The notes under the pieces: generated by a model
Database searches by the model: none
The model's input: only the letters and a program-made list of their open reading frames with translations
Told to the model about the DNA's origin: nothing
In this document: positions 16,907 to 26,725 of the stretch, piece by piece
Layout of the letters: every line of letters begins with the position of its first letter
Position numbering within the stretch: the first letter of the stretch is position 1
Assembly: GCF_027587025.1 (NCBI RefSeq)
Contig: NZ_JAPPTI010000010.1
Span: 1-64,000, forward strand
Source: Vibrio sp. LaRot3
Lineage (GTDB): Bacteria > Pseudomonadota > Gammaproteobacteria > Enterobacterales > Vibrionaceae
DNA: 64,000 nt
Direction of reading: 5' to 3'
Made by a program: the position numbers and the translations under genes

Positions 16907-19900
16907 CCAAGATTGTTTTAAAGTGGTCGAAATGGCTATCGATTTCGTTTGTGTCTCTGCTACTGGCGATTAGCGTTGTTTTAGCGATATTGCTGTTTTC
17001 TAAGCCGGGGCTTAGCCTCGCGGTTTGGACCGCAGAAAAATTTGTGCCTCAGTTAAAAATTGGTGATTACCAAGGCGCGATTTTTCCTAAGTTTAGCCTG
17101 GAGAATGTGCAGTTCAATGATGAGTCTCTCAACATCGAGGCAAAAGCTGACAGTGTGACGTTAGCCGTTAAAGCGGCGTGTTTTAGTGAGCCAAGCTTGT
17201 GTATCGATGAAGTCGCTCTTTCAGGGCTGACGTTCAATATGCCTCAACTGCCAGAAAGTACTGCAACAGCACCTGCTCAAGAGCCTGAGTCTAGTAGTAC
17301 GATTACGTCACCATTACCGATTCGAGTAGGGCGTATTGCGCTCAATGATATCGACCTAAAAGTACTGGGGCATCATATTCAGTGGCAGCAGTTTACGACG
17401 GGATTCTCCTTCCAAGGCTCTCGTTTAGCTCTAAATCGTACTTTGTTAGCAGGGGCTTCAGTTGAGCTTGCTCAAAGTGAAGAGGCTTCAGAGAAAGCCT
17501 CGGAGCAGAAGGCAAGTAAAGATCCACAATCAACAGCGATTGTGCTTCCCGAGGTTGTACTTCCGCTTTCTATTGATGCTAAGCGTATAGATATTAAAGA
17601 TTTTACGCTGCAACAAGCAACACCGATTGAAGTCACTCACCTTGGTCTCGAGCTGCTTGCTCATCAATCCAAAATAGATCTAAAAACGTTAGAGCTAGCG
17701 ATGTCTCAAGTGAGCGCTAACGCCTCGGGTAATGTCGAGCTAACCGGCGATTACCCGTTAGATGTTTCTCTGTCTGCAACAGTGCATGAGGCTGTTGCGA
17801 AAGGCCAAACATTGGAATTGAAAGCCAACGGTAGCGCGGCAAACCTGAACTTAGAGGCTTTGTTTGGTGGCTTAGTAACAGGTGAACTCAAAGGCGCGAT
17901 TCAACCTCTTGATCCGCAACTACCGTTTGATTTGGCCCTAACAGAAACTAAAGCTCAGTGGCCACTGCAAGGTAAAGCAGATTATCAAGCCGATATTGAT
18001 GAACTGAAAGTACAAGGCTCTTTAAAAGGTTATGGCTTAGCTTTACAAGGAGAGGCGAAAGGGACGGCGATTCCTGCTGTGGGTATCAATGTGAAAGGGG
18101 CTGGAGACCTTGAGCATATTCAGTTTTCGCAAATGATTTTGCAAACATTGGGCGGAACGATTGAAGGTAAAGTCATGGCGAACTGGCAGGCGCCAGTCAA
18201 TTGGCAAGCACAGCTTGAGCTAACCGATATTCAGCCGGGCCTACAATGGCCTGAAGCGGAAGGAAGCATCTCAGGTTCACTGAAGACGGATGGAGCACTG
18301 ACTCAGCAAGGGGGGTGGCAGGTTAATCTACCTCAGCTCGATATTGATGGCATATTGCGTGATTACCCACTGAATATTGAAGGTTCACTGATAGCATCTG
18401 ACAAAGCGGGCAAAGGTGACATTCATTTGAAAACGCCTCGCTTAGTGCTTTCTCATGGTCCTAATAGTGTGCAAGCTGAAGGTGAGTTGGATAAGCAATG
18501 GCGACTTGATCTGACATTGCAGTTGCCAGATCTCGTGAAATCGGTGCCCGATCTCAAAGGGCAAGCACAAGGCTCGGTGAACCTGAGAGGCGATTTGAAG
18601 CATCCGCAGGTACAGCTCAACCTCACTGCCAATAGTTTAGCGTGGCAAGAGCAAGCTAAGGTGAAGCAGGTCTATCTCTCTGGTTCAGTAAAACCTATGC
18701 CGGAAGTGAATGGCGATCTGGTGCTAAGAGTTGAAGACGCAAGTTATCAAGGAAATGTGATTGATCAATTATTACTAAAGTTGGTCGGCACGCAAAAGCA
18801 GCACCAACTGACGTTGGATTTAACGTCTGATATCGCGTCGACCAGCTTATCACTTGATGGCAGTTTGAAAGATAAACCGACGCTTAAATGGGATGGTGCT
18901 TTAACCCGAATGGGTATTTCTTCTCAGCAAGGCGACTGGCAACTGAATCAACCAACCGCGTTGGCTTTTGATGCGGCTAAAACACAAGTTTCAGTGGCTG
19001 CGCATTGTTGGTTGCAACAAGACGCTTCTATCTGTTTACAAGAAAACATCACGGTTGGCGAAAGTGGTGAGGCTAAGCTTGCTATTAAGCAGTTCGACTT
19101 TGCACAAATCGCCATGTTCTTGCCCAAAGAGACTAAGCTCGATGGGGGATTAGAAGCCGAGGCTTGGGCGAAGTGGGCACCTAAAACTGCGCCACAAGTT
19201 GACGCCAAAGTACGTTTGTCGAAAGGGCAAGTCAGTCAGCAATTTGCTGAGCCTTTAGTGGTTGGCTGGCAAAGTGTGGATATCAATGCCAAGTTAGCAA
19301 ACAACAAGTTAGAAGCGGATTGGCTATTGGATGTGACGGATAACGGCGATGTAACGGGTCGTTTGATGATCCCTGATGTCACCGTTGATGATAAGCAACT
19401 TCAAGCCAAGCTTGCGCTTTCAACCTTTAATCTCGGTTTCCTCAACTCGCTATTAGGTGAATACAGTGAACTTAATGCCAACGTCTCGACGGATCTCGAC
19501 ATCTCAGGGCCATTGATGCACCCACAAGTGAATGGCCAGTTTGTGGTTGATGACATGTTGTTGCAAGGGGAAGTGTCACCGATTGATATCGACTCAGGTC
19601 GTTTAGAGGTTAACTTCTCAGGCTATCAAGCGTTGATTGATGCTGCGATCCAAACTCCTGATGGTCAGTTGGATGTGGAAGGTAATGCCGATTGGCAAGA
19701 TCTTGCAAACTGGCAAAGTAAGGTTCGTGTTTTTGCGGATGAGCTGATGGTGAATGCTCCACCTATGGTGAGAGTGAAAGTCGTGCCAGACATGACGATT
19801 TCAGCCTCTCCAAAGAATGCCCGTATTGATGGCTCAATTGCCTTGCCGTGGGGGCGAGTAGTGGTTGAAGACGTACCCGCTAGTGCAGTTGGTGTATCGA

Positions 19901-20670
19901 AGGACTTAGTGATTGTCGACGCTTCTGGTCAGCCCGTCGATGAAGAGAGTAAAGTGCCTTTTGAAGTCGAAACCAACATCAACATTAAGATTGGCGATGA
20001 TTTTAAGTTATCGGCGTTTGGTCTTGAAGGCGGCCTCGTGGGTAATTTGAATGTAACGCAGAAAAATAAAGGCCCATTTATTGTTGGTGAAGTGAATATC
20101 GTTGATGGTTCTTACTCATCGTTTGGCCAAGATCTTTTGATCAAAGAAGGTAAGATCTTAATGAATGGCCCTGCCGATCAGCCGTACCTGCAAATCTCTG
20201 CGATTCGAAATCCAGAAAACACTCAAGATGAAGTGATTGCTGGTGTTAAGGTCACCGGGTCGGCAGATGAGCCGCAAGTTGCGATTTTCTCTGAACCCGC
20301 CATGCCACAAGCCAATGCACTGTCCTATTTGCTACGAGGGCAAGATATTGATGGTGAATCTGGCGGTAACGCGATGACCACCACCTTGATTGGTTTGAGC
20401 TTAGCCAAGAGTGGTCGTTTGGTTGGAGAGATAGGCGAAGCCTTTGGCGTGCAAGACCTTCAATTGGATACCGCAGGAACAGGTGATGATTCTCAGGTGA
20501 CAGTGAGTGGTTATATTTTGCCTGGCTTACAGGTCAAATATGGTGTCGGGATTTTTGATTCTGTCGGTGAGTTCACGGTGCGTTATCGCTTAATGAAAGA
20601 CCTTTATGTCGAAGCGGTATCAGGATTAGACAGTGCGGTCGATCTTCTGTATCAATTTGAGTTTGATTGA
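16903..20670 (+). CDS. tamB: Translocation and assembly module protein TamB
   Basis: 1255 residues (E. coli TamB 1259). One N-terminal anchor helix (WLSISFVSLLLAISVVLAILLF, about 10-31), then a very long run of beta-repeats forming the AsmA-like hydrophobic groove, and a C-terminal DUF490 domain ending LYQFEFD. It bridges inner and outer membranes through TamA. The start ATG is within the ATGA overlap with tamA, so translation is coupled. An internal low-complexity stretch near residues 195-210 is rich in E, A, S and K. Confidence 0.95.
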   Translation: MTKIVLKWSKWLSISFVSLLLAISVVLAILLFSKPGLSLAVWTAEKFVPQLKIGDYQGAIFPKFSLENVQFNDESLNIEAKADSVTLAVKAACFSEPSLCIDEVALSGLTFNMPQLPESTATAPAQEPESSSTITSPLPIRVGRIALNDIDLKVLGHHIQWQQFTTGFSFQGSRLALNRTLLAGASVELAQSEEASEKASEQKASKDPQSTAIVLPEVVLPLSIDAKRIDIKDFTLQQATPIEVTHLGLELLAHQSKIDLKTLELAMSQVSANASGNVELTGDYPLDVSLSATVHEAVAKGQTLELKANGSAANLNLEALFGGLVTGELKGAIQPLDPQLPFDLALTETKAQWPLQGKADYQADIDELKVQGSLKGYGLALQGEAKGTAIPAVGINVKGAGDLEHIQFSQMILQTLGGTIEGKVMANWQAPVNWQAQLELTDIQPGLQWPEAEGSISGSLKTDGALTQQGGWQVNLPQLDIDGILRDYPLNIEGSLIASDKAGKGDIHLKTPRLVLSHGPNSVQAEGELDKQWRLDLTLQLPDLVKSVPDLKGQAQGSVNLRGDLKHPQVQLNLTANSLAWQEQAKVKQVYLSGSVKPMPEVNGDLVLRVEDASYQGNVIDQLLLKLVGTQKQHQLTLDLTSDIASTSLSLDGSLKDKPTLKWDGALTRMGISSQQGDWQLNQPTALAFDAAKTQVSVAAHCWLQQDASICLQENITVGESGEAKLAIKQFDFAQIAMFLPKETKLDGGLEAEAWAKWAPKTAPQVDAKVRLSKGQVSQQFAEPLVVGWQSVDINAKLANNKLEADWLLDVTDNGDVTGRLMIPDVTVDDKQLQAKLALSTFNLGFLNSLLGEYSELNANVSTDLDISGPLMHPQVNGQFVVDDMLLQGEVSPIDIDSGRLEVNFSGYQALIDAAIQTPDGQLDVEGNADWQDLANWQSKVRVFADELMVNAPPMVRVKVVPDMTISASPKNARIDGSIALPWGRVVVEDVPASAVGVSKDLVIVDASGQPVDEESKVPFEVETNINIKIGDDFKLSAFGLEGGLVGNLNVTQKNKGPFIVGEVNIVDGSYSSFGQDLLIKEGKILMNGPADQPYLQISAIRNPENTQDEVIAGVKVTGSADEPQVAIFSEPAMPQANALSYLLRGQDIDGESGGNAMTTTLIGLSLAKSGRLVGEIGEAFGVQDLQLDTAGTGDDSQVTVSGYILPGLQVKYGVGIFDSVGEFTVRYRLMKDLYVEAVSGLDSAVDLLYQFEFD

Positions 20671-20707
20671 TCATTTGTTGGTTTAGCGCGGTATAAGGAG
20701 GCACAAG

Positions 20708-21055
20708 ATGCAGCATTTGGTATTTGTTTATGGCACCTTGAGAGAAGGGCAGAGCAACGCCCATTATCTTGCTAAAGCTCAATACCTTGGCGGACATCAA
20801 ACGCCAGCACAATACGCACTTTATGATTTGGGGGCTTACCCTGCTGTTGTAGAAGGGCATCAAAGTATTTCTGGTGAAGTATACTTAGTAAGTGAAGCGA
20901 CCCTAAGCGCTCTTGATGAATTGGAAGATGTTCCGGTTGAATATCGACGTGAGTTAATCTCGACGCAATTCGGCGAGGCTTGGATTTATTTTTATCAAGA
21001 TTCAAGTAAGTTGGATGTGCTTATTTCTTCAGGGGACTGGTGTCAAAGGGTTTAG
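20708..21055 (+). CDS. ytfP: Gamma-glutamylcyclotransferase-like protein YtfP
   Basis: 115 residues of the GGCT/AIG2 fold. The N-terminal signature VFVYGTLREGQSNAHYL binds the substrate gamma-glutamyl group in the family; the acid SALDELEDVPVEYRR follows, with the catalytic Glu in this segment. The true substrate of YtfP is not known. An AAGGAGG SD lies upstream, and it follows tamB as in E. coli. Confidence 0.9.
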   Translation: MQHLVFVYGTLREGQSNAHYLAKAQYLGGHQTPAQYALYDLGAYPAVVEGHQSISGEVYLVSEATLSALDELEDVPVEYRRELISTQFGEAWIYFYQDSSKLDVLISSGDWCQRV

Positions 21056-21078
21056 CTCTATACGAGGAGAGACCAACA

Positions 21079-21426
21079 ATGAAGTACACTCTGATGTTAT
21101 TAACAGCCTTGCTTGTTGGCTGTAGTGCCCAACCTCTACCAGTTTTGCAAAGTGAGTCTGATTGGCTTGCTTACGGTAAACAGCGCGCAATGGATGGTCA
21201 TATTATACAGTCGGAAGAGAAGCTGGCGAAACTGGAAGCGCAAAGCGCCATCAACGAAGAGTTTTATCAAGCGTATCTGCAAGGCTATGAGCAAGGTAAG
21301 GAGACTTACTGCGACCAAAGCGCTTACATGCTAGGAAGATTAGGCAGAGCTTATCGAGGTATCTGCGATGACCAGGACCCCTTCTTCCGCCAAGATTACT
21401 ACAATGGCAGACAAGATCTTTGGTAA
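21079..21426 (+). CDS. DUF2799 lipoprotein
   Basis: 115 residues from the ATG at 21079 (SD GAGGAGAG); an upstream ATG at 21040 overlaps ytfP and has no SD. A lipoprotein signal ends LLVGC-SAQP. The mature part has the DUF2799 pattern: DWLAYGKQRAMDGH, later QAYLQGYEQGKETYC and YYNGRQDLW. Two further Cys residues may form a disulfide. Relatives are uncharacterised outer-membrane lipoproteins. It probably shares a transcript with tamAB-ytfP. Confidence 0.85.
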   Translation: MKYTLMLLTALLVGCSAQPLPVLQSESDWLAYGKQRAMDGHIIQSEEKLAKLEAQSAINEEFYQAYLQGYEQGKETYCDQSAYMLGRLGRAYRGICDDQDPFFRQDYYNGRQDLW

Positions 21427-21446
21427 TCCATGGTAGCTCAGTGATA

Positions 21447-21475
21447 CATAGCCCGCGAACTGCGGGCTATGTTGT
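21447..21475 (+). terminator. Terminator between the DUF2799 gene and ppa
   Basis: Stem CATAGCCCGC/GCGGGCTATG (10 bp) with a 5-nt loop and a broken T run (TTGTAT). It may serve both convergent genes. Confidence 0.7.
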
Positions 21476-21491
21476 ATATAGGGTTCAGAGT

Positions 21492-22019
21492 TTACTTCTG
21501 TGCTCGTTGGTAAGACTCTAAAATTTCCTCACGCGCTGCTGCGACATCTGCCCATCCATCCACTTTTACCCATTTGCCTGATTCCAGCTCTTTGTAACGT
21601 TCGAAGAAGTGAGTGATTTGTGCTTTTAGTAGTTCAGGAATATCGCCTACATCCTGAATGTGTTCATACTCTTTCGAGATTTTGCTGTGAGGTACTGCGA
21701 CTACTTTTGCATCTTCGCCTGACTCGTCAGTCATCTTCAATACACCCACAGGGCGGCAGCGAATCACAGAGCCGGGCATCAATGGGTATGGGGTCGGAAC
21801 GAGCACGTCTACAGGGTCGCCATCCAGTGACAGAGTGTGGTTTACATAACCATAGTTACACGGGTAGAACATGGGTGCAGACATGAAGCGGTCGACGAAC
21901 ACGGCACCAGAATCTTTATCGACTTCGTATTTGATAGGATCAGCGTTGGCGGGGATTTCAATCACGACATAAATGTCATTGGGTAGCTCTTTACCAGCTG
22001 GAATGTCATTCAAACTCAT
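21492..22019 (-). CDS. ppa: Inorganic pyrophosphatase
   Basis: 175 residues (E. coli 176), family I soluble pyrophosphatase. Hydrolyses PPi to phosphate and so drives biosynthetic reactions. The metal-binding signature DGDPVDVLV is near residue 65, and the N-terminal [18 protein letters not shown] is typical. It sits between the tamAB group and fbp, as in enteric bacteria. Confidence 0.97.
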   Translation of the reverse strand: MSLNDIPAGKELPNDIYVVIEIPANADPIKYEVDKDSGAVFVDRFMSAPMFYPCNYGYVNHTLSLDGDPVDVLVPTPYPLMPGSVIRCRPVGVLKMTDESGEDAKVVAVPHSKISKEYEHIQDVGDIPELLKAQITHFFERYKELESGKWVKVDGWADVAAAREEILESYQRAQK

Positions 22020-22113
22020 GGGTATATCCTTATTTATAATTGTTCAAAAAACATCTATTACGATATCGCCAAAGCGGCGCAAATGTAAATAAAGTGTAGT
22101 GAAAATTGTTGAA

Positions 22114-22138
22114 TAAAAAAGCGCCCGAAGGCGCTTTA
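22114..22138 (-). terminator. Terminator of fbp
   Basis: On the minus strand, stem AAAGCGCC/GGCGCTTT with a TTCG loop followed by TTTATTC, ten bases after the fbp stop. Confidence 0.85.
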
Positions 22139-22148
22139 AAAGAAAGGG

Positions 22149-23162
22149 TTAGTCTTCACGGTTGAGCTCTAAAAACTCTTCCACTTTCGTCACCATGTTC
22201 TTTGAGCCGACAAAGAAAGGTACGCGCTCGTGCAACTCGGTCGGTTTCAAATCTAAGATACGATTCACGCCGTCTGATGCGCTGCCACCAGCTTGTTCCA
22301 TAATGAATGCCATTGGATTACATTCATAAAGTAGACGCAGTTTTCCTTTTGGATGGCTTTGTGTGCTTGGGTATAAGTAGATGCCACCTTTAAGTAGGTT
22401 ACGGTGGAAATCAGAGACCAAAGAGCCGATGTAACGCGAAGTGTATGGGCGGTTATCTTGAGGCTGATCTTCTTGGCAATACTTAATGTACTTTTTCACC
22501 CCAAGCGGGAATCGAATGTAGTTGCCTTCATTGATCGAGTAAATTTGGCCATCTTGAGGGATCAACATGTTTTCATGTGAAAGGCAGAAAGAGCCAATCG
22601 AAGGATCGTAAGTAAAGCCATTTACGCCATTACCGGTGGTGTAAACCAACATAGTAGACGAGCCATACACTACGTAACCCGCAGCCACCTGTTTATTGCC
22701 CGGCTGTAAGAAATCTTCTTGAGTCGGCGGTGTGCCAATTGGAGATACGCGACGGTAGATTGAGAAAATCGTGCCGACGGAAACATTCACATCGATATTG
22801 GATGAGCCATCGAGTGGATCCATCAATACCACGTACTTGGCGTTCTTGTTTAGATCCTTATTAAACGCGACCGCTTCGTCCTCTTCTTCACTCGCCACAC
22901 CACACACTTGATCACGAGCTTCCAAAGCGGCTTTAAACTTATCGTTGGCATACAAATCCAACTTTTGCTGAGCTTCACCTTGAACGTTTTCAGTGCCCAC
23001 CGCGCCGGTAATATCAGCAAGGCCAGCTTTATTGATTTCACGGTTGACGATTTTGGCTGCAAGTCGAATTGAAGCAAGTAGGGATGAGAGATCACCGCTA
23101 GCGTGGGGGAAGTCCGTTTGTTTTTCTACAATGAACTCGCCAAGGGTGCGCATTCCAGACAT
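22149..23162 (-). CDS. fbp: Class I fructose-1,6-bisphosphatase
   Basis: 337 residues (E. coli 332). It removes the 1-phosphate of fructose 1,6-bisphosphate, a gluconeogenic step. The metal-binding signature [25 protein letters not shown] lies around residues 113-137, and the C-terminal active site has [22 protein letters not shown]. It is divergent from mpl. Confidence 0.96.
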   Translation of the reverse strand: MSGMRTLGEFIVEKQTDFPHASGDLSSLLASIRLAAKIVNREINKAGLADITGAVGTENVQGEAQQKLDLYANDKFKAALEARDQVCGVASEEEDEAVAFNKDLNKNAKYVVLMDPLDGSSNIDVNVSVGTIFSIYRRVSPIGTPPTQEDFLQPGNKQVAAGYVVYGSSTMLVYTTGNGVNGFTYDPSIGSFCLSHENMLIPQDGQIYSINEGNYIRFPLGVKKYIKYCQEDQPQDNRPYTSRYIGSLVSDFHRNLLKGGIYLYPSTQSHPKGKLRLLYECNPMAFIMEQAGGSASDGVNRILDLKPTELHERVPFFVGSKNMVTKVEEFLELNRED

Positions 23163-23491
23163 GTTATTTCCTTTTGGTTAGGGGAGGTATTTACCACGGG
23201 GCTAAATGCCTACATTGAACCCGATAATGGATTCAAAGCAGGTTAAAGGCGGCTTCTTTGAGCCGTTGAGATAATTGTAGGATCTAGATCTTTTTATGGG
23301 TAATAAACTAACCGCTTGAGATCTCAATTTATTTAGTTGCTAGTGCGGTGAAAACTCAACAAGGTATGTAGTGGGTAAATGAGCAGCAATTGAACAGATT
23401 AAATTGAATTAGAGTGATCAAAACGGTTCGCTTTTATTGCCTTTATCGCCATAATGAGTGCCTTATTTTTGCGTAGGACAAGGTTAGGTTT
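23163..23491. promoter_or_regulatory. fbp/mpl divergent intergenic region
   Basis: About 330 AT-rich bases with no open frame of note. A possible mpl promoter is TTCGCT (23427-23432), 17 bases, CATAAT (23450-23455). No clear operator for a known sugar regulator was found. Confidence 0.4.
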
Positions 23492-24847
23492 ATGCATATT
23501 CATATCTTGGGGATCTGTGGCACTTTTATGGGTGGCGCAGCAATGTTAGCTCGTCAATTGGGGCATAAAGTAACGGGTAGTGACGCGAACGTTTACCCAC
23601 CAATGAGCACCATGCTTGAATCTCAAGGTATTGAAATAATAGAGGGTTTTGACCCTTCTCAGTTAGACCCTGCGCCTGACCTTGTTGTGATTGGCAATGC
23701 GATGAGTCGCGGCAATCCTTGTGTTGAGCATGTGCTGAATAGCAACCTACGTTACACCTCTGGGCCGCAATGGTTACAAGAATTTTTGCTGCATGATCGT
23801 TGGGTATTGGCGGTATCGGGTACTCACGGTAAAACCACCACTTCAAGTATGTTGTCTTGGATTCTCGAAGACTGCGGTTACAAGCCGGGCTTCTTGGTTG
23901 GCGGTGTACTTGGCAACTTTGGCATTTCTGCTCGCTTGGGCGAAAGTATGTTTTTCGTGGTAGAAGCTGACGAATATGACAGTGCTTTTTTCGATAAGCG
24001 TTCAAAGTTTGTTCATTACCATCCTCGTACGCTAGTCATGAACAACCTTGAGTTCGACCATGCTGATATCTTTGACGATCTTGAAGCGATCAAACGCCAA
24101 TTCCACCATTTGGTGCGCACTGTACCGGGTAATGGCCGCATTCTTGCGCCGCAAAAAGACCAAGCGATTGCTGATGTATTGAAGCGCGGTTGTTGGAGCG
24201 AGAACGAGTACACCGGCGAAGAAGGTGACTGGCGAGCAGAGAAAGTGATCAACGATGGTTCAGAGTTTCATGTTTACCTGAAAGATGAGCGCGTTGGTAC
24301 AGTGACGTGGGACTTAGTGGGTGATCACAACGTTGATAACGCTCTGATGGCAATTGCTGCGGCGCGTCATGTTGGCGTGACGCCTGATTTGGCTTGTGAA
24401 GCACTCGGCAAGTTCATTAACACTAAGCGTCGCCTAGAATTAAAAGGTGAGGTGAATGGCGTCACTGTTTATGATGATTTCGCTCATCACCCAACGGCGA
24501 TTGAACTGACGCTTGGCGGCTTACGTAACAAAGTCGGCGACAGCAAAATTATCGCGGTATTAGAACCACGCTCAGCGACCATGAAGCGTGGTGTACACAA
24601 AGAAACCTTAGCCGCTTCGCTGAAGCAAGCGGACCAAGTGTTCTTGTTCCAACCAGACAGTATTGAATGGTCAGTTGAAGATGTGGCTAAGCAGTGTGCT
24701 CAGCCTGCTCAAGTGAGTGATGATATTGACCAACTGGTGACAGCCATCTGCCAACAGGCTCAAGCGGGTGATCAAATTTTGGTGATGAGCAATGGTGGCT
24801 TTGAAGGCATTCACGGCAAACTACTAGAGAAGTTAAAGGCTAAATAA
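23492..24847 (+). CDS. mpl: UDP-MurNAc:L-Ala-gamma-D-Glu-meso-DAP ligase
   Basis: 451 residues, a Mur-ligase that joins recovered murein tripeptide to UDP-MurNAc in cell-wall recycling. The ATP-binding motif AVSGTHGKTTTSSML is near residue 110; further Mur motifs are VVEADEYDSAFFDKRSKF and the C-terminal YDDFAHHPTAIELTL. ubiX starts three bases after its stop, so the two are co-transcribed. Confidence 0.96.
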   Translation: MHIHILGICGTFMGGAAMLARQLGHKVTGSDANVYPPMSTMLESQGIEIIEGFDPSQLDPAPDLVVIGNAMSRGNPCVEHVLNSNLRYTSGPQWLQEFLLHDRWVLAVSGTHGKTTTSSMLSWILEDCGYKPGFLVGGVLGNFGISARLGESMFFVVEADEYDSAFFDKRSKFVHYHPRTLVMNNLEFDHADIFDDLEAIKRQFHHLVRTVPGNGRILAPQKDQAIADVLKRGCWSENEYTGEEGDWRAEKVINDGSEFHVYLKDERVGTVTWDLVGDHNVDNALMAIAAARHVGVTPDLACEALGKFINTKRRLELKGEVNGVTVYDDFAHHPTAIELTLGGLRNKVGDSKIIAVLEPRSATMKRGVHKETLAASLKQADQVFLFQPDSIEWSVEDVAKQCAQPAQVSDDIDQLVTAICQQAQAGDQILVMSNGGFEGIHGKLLEKLKAK

Positions 24848-24850
24848 TTT

Positions 24851-25474
24851 ATGAGTGAACACAGCAAGTCGATTACCTTAGCGTTTACGGGAGCGTCTGG
24901 CGCGCCGTATGGGGTGAGATTATTACAGTGCTTGTTAGCCGCTGATTATCAAGTTTACTTGCTGATTTCATCGGCTGCTCGTGTGGTGCTTGCCACCGAG
25001 CACGGCCTTAAATTACCTAGCGGCCCTGAAGCGGCCAAAAAAGCGCTGGTGGAGCACTTAAAGTGTGACCCTGACAAGTTAGTTGTTTGTGGTAAAGATG
25101 ATTGGTTTTCGCCAGTGGCTTCAGGCTCTGCTGCGCCAAAACAGATGGTGGTATGCCCTTGCTCGGCAGGCAGTGTTGCCGCGATTGCTCATGGCATGTC
25201 GGATAACCTGATTGAGCGCGCAGCGGATGTGGTGATGAAAGAGCGTGGTCAATTATTACTTGTGGTGCGTGAAACGCCATTTTCTACCTTGCATCTAGAG
25301 AACATGCACAAGCTATCGCAAATGGGCGTGACTATTATGCCAGCCGCGCCAGGCTTTTATCATCAGCCTAAATCAATTGAAGATTTGGTTGATTTTATGG
25401 TGGCACGAATTCTAGACCACCTCGGTGTTGAACAAGGTTTAGTACCTCGTTGGGGCTACGATTCCCGTCAGTAA
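24851..25474 (+). CDS. ubiX: Flavin prenyltransferase UbiX
   Basis: 207 residues. UbiX transfers a dimethylallyl group to FMN to make the prenylated flavin used by the UbiD decarboxylase in ubiquinone synthesis. The N-terminal FMN site [14 protein letters not shown], the central [27 protein letters not shown] and the REPTPFS-like [13 protein letters not shown] are all present. No ubiD lies in the window. Confidence 0.94.
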   Translation: MSEHSKSITLAFTGASGAPYGVRLLQCLLAADYQVYLLISSAARVVLATEHGLKLPSGPEAAKKALVEHLKCDPDKLVVCGKDDWFSPVASGSAAPKQMVVCPCSAGSVAAIAHGMSDNLIERAADVVMKERGQLLLVVRETPFSTLHLENMHKLSQMGVTIMPAAPGFYHQPKSIEDLVDFMVARILDHLGVEQGLVPRWGYDSRQ

Positions 25475-25540
25475 ATTCAGATAATATCGCTGTTTTTATT
25501 CCGCTAGCTATTGGTTAACGGAATGATTACAATCCAACCC

Positions 25541-25640
25541 ATACTCATCGGGGAGCCAACGACTTTTTATGGCTGAGATCGGTTTGCTGCCGGAACCCGT
25601 GGACCTGAACCAGATAATGCTGGCGTAGGAATTGAGTCTG
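25541..25640 (+). promoter_or_regulatory. TPP riboswitch (THI element)
   Basis: The conserved THI box is present: CGGGGAGCC, GGCTGAGA, AACCCGT, ACCTGAACCAGATAATGC and GGCGTAGGAA in order. P1 forms between ACTCA (25543-25547) and TGAGT (25633-25637). It should bind thiamine diphosphate and reduce expression of the thiBPQ genes. Confidence 0.95.
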
Positions 25641-25685
25641 GATTTAATTGTTAAGGATAATTAAACGCCGACCTCAAACCTGTGC

Positions 25686-25705
25686 CGCTCAAAACGGAGA
25701 GAGCG
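25686..25705 (+). promoter_or_regulatory. SD-sequestering hairpin before thiB
   Basis: CGCTC (25686-25690) pairs with GAGCG (25701-25705), enclosing the GGAGA of the thiB ribosome-binding site. It may be the expression platform of the riboswitch, acting on translation. The GTG start at 25710 follows. Confidence 0.4.
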
Positions 25706-25709
25706 AACA

Positions 25710-26717
25710 GTGAAAACCACCTTAACCACCCTTGCTAAAGCTACCCTAGCAATTGCAACCCTAACAGCCACTTCAGCCTTTGCGGCAGATAAAACGCTAA
25801 CTGTATACACCTACGATTCTTTTGCTGCAGATTGGGGCCCAGGCCCGAAAGTAGAAAAAGCCTTTGAAGCACAATGTGGCTGTGACATTAACTTTGTTGC
25901 TCTTGATGATGGTGTATCCATTCTTAACCGCCTGCGTCTTGAGAACGGTAACAGCAAAGCTGATGTTGTGTTGGGTTTAGATAACAACCTAGTGGCAGAA
26001 GCAAAGAAAACCGGTTTCTTAGCGGAACACAACCTAGATACTTCGTCAGTGACGTTACCCAATGGTTGGTCAGATAAAACTTTCGTGCCATACGATTATG
26101 GTTACTTCGCATTTGTCTACAACAAAGAAAAGTTGGCGAACCCACCGAAAAGCCTAAAAGAGCTGGTGGAATCACGTGACGATCTTAAAGTGATTTACCA
26201 AGACCCTCGTACTTCAACTCCGGGCCAAGGCCTAATGCTGTGGATGAAGTCAGTGTATGGTGATGATGCTGCGCAAGCATGGCAGCAACTAACTAAGAAA
26301 ACCGTAACCGTTACCAAAGGTTGGTCTGAAGCTTATTCCATGTTCCTTGAGGGTGAATCTGATATGGTGCTGTCTTACACCACATCACCGGCTTATCACC
26401 TAATCGCAGAGCAAGATGCTAATTACGCAGCAGCAGACTTCTCTGAAGGTCATTACATGCAAGTTGAAGTAGCGGCTAAGGTGAAGGGCACCAAGAACAG
26501 TGAACTTGCGGATCAGTTCTTACAATTTATCTTAACCGATGAGTTCCAATCTGAAATGCCAACAGGCAACTGGATGTACCCAGTAACGGCAGTAGAGTTA
26601 CCAAAAGGCTTTGAAACTCTTACTGTACCTTCTAAAGGGCTAAGCTTCAGTTCAGATGAAGTTGCTAGTCAACGCAAAGCATGGATTCGCGAGTGGCAAA
26701 GCGCTTTAATTAAGTAG
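25710..26717 (+). CDS. thiB: Thiamine ABC transporter, substrate-binding protein
   Basis: 335 residues (also called tbpA) from a GTG start. A signal peptide ends ATSAFA-ADKT. The mature protein is a periplasmic type-II binding protein: LTVYTYDSFAADWGPGPKVEKAFEAQCGCDINFV, then VLGLDNNLVAEAKKTGFL and the C-terminal NWMYPVTAVELPKGFETL. It captures thiamine and its phosphates. It is first of the thiBPQ operon behind a TPP riboswitch. Confidence 0.95.
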   Translation: MKTTLTTLAKATLAIATLTATSAFAADKTLTVYTYDSFAADWGPGPKVEKAFEAQCGCDINFVALDDGVSILNRLRLENGNSKADVVLGLDNNLVAEAKKTGFLAEHNLDTSSVTLPNGWSDKTFVPYDYGYFAFVYNKEKLANPPKSLKELVESRDDLKVIYQDPRTSTPGQGLMLWMKSVYGDDAAQAWQQLTKKTVTVTKGWSEAYSMFLEGESDMVLSYTTSPAYHLIAEQDANYAAADFSEGHYMQVEVAAKVKGTKNSELADQFLQFILTDEFQSEMPTGNWMYPVTAVELPKGFETLTVPSKGLSFSSDEVASQRKAWIREWQSALIK

Positions 26718-26725
26718 AGCTTTCT

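Noticed and set aside
21425..21475. GGTAGCTCAG, resembling a tRNA D-arm, after the DUF2799 gene
   Set aside because: No T-arm, anticodon stem or acceptor pairing; the following hairpin is a terminator.
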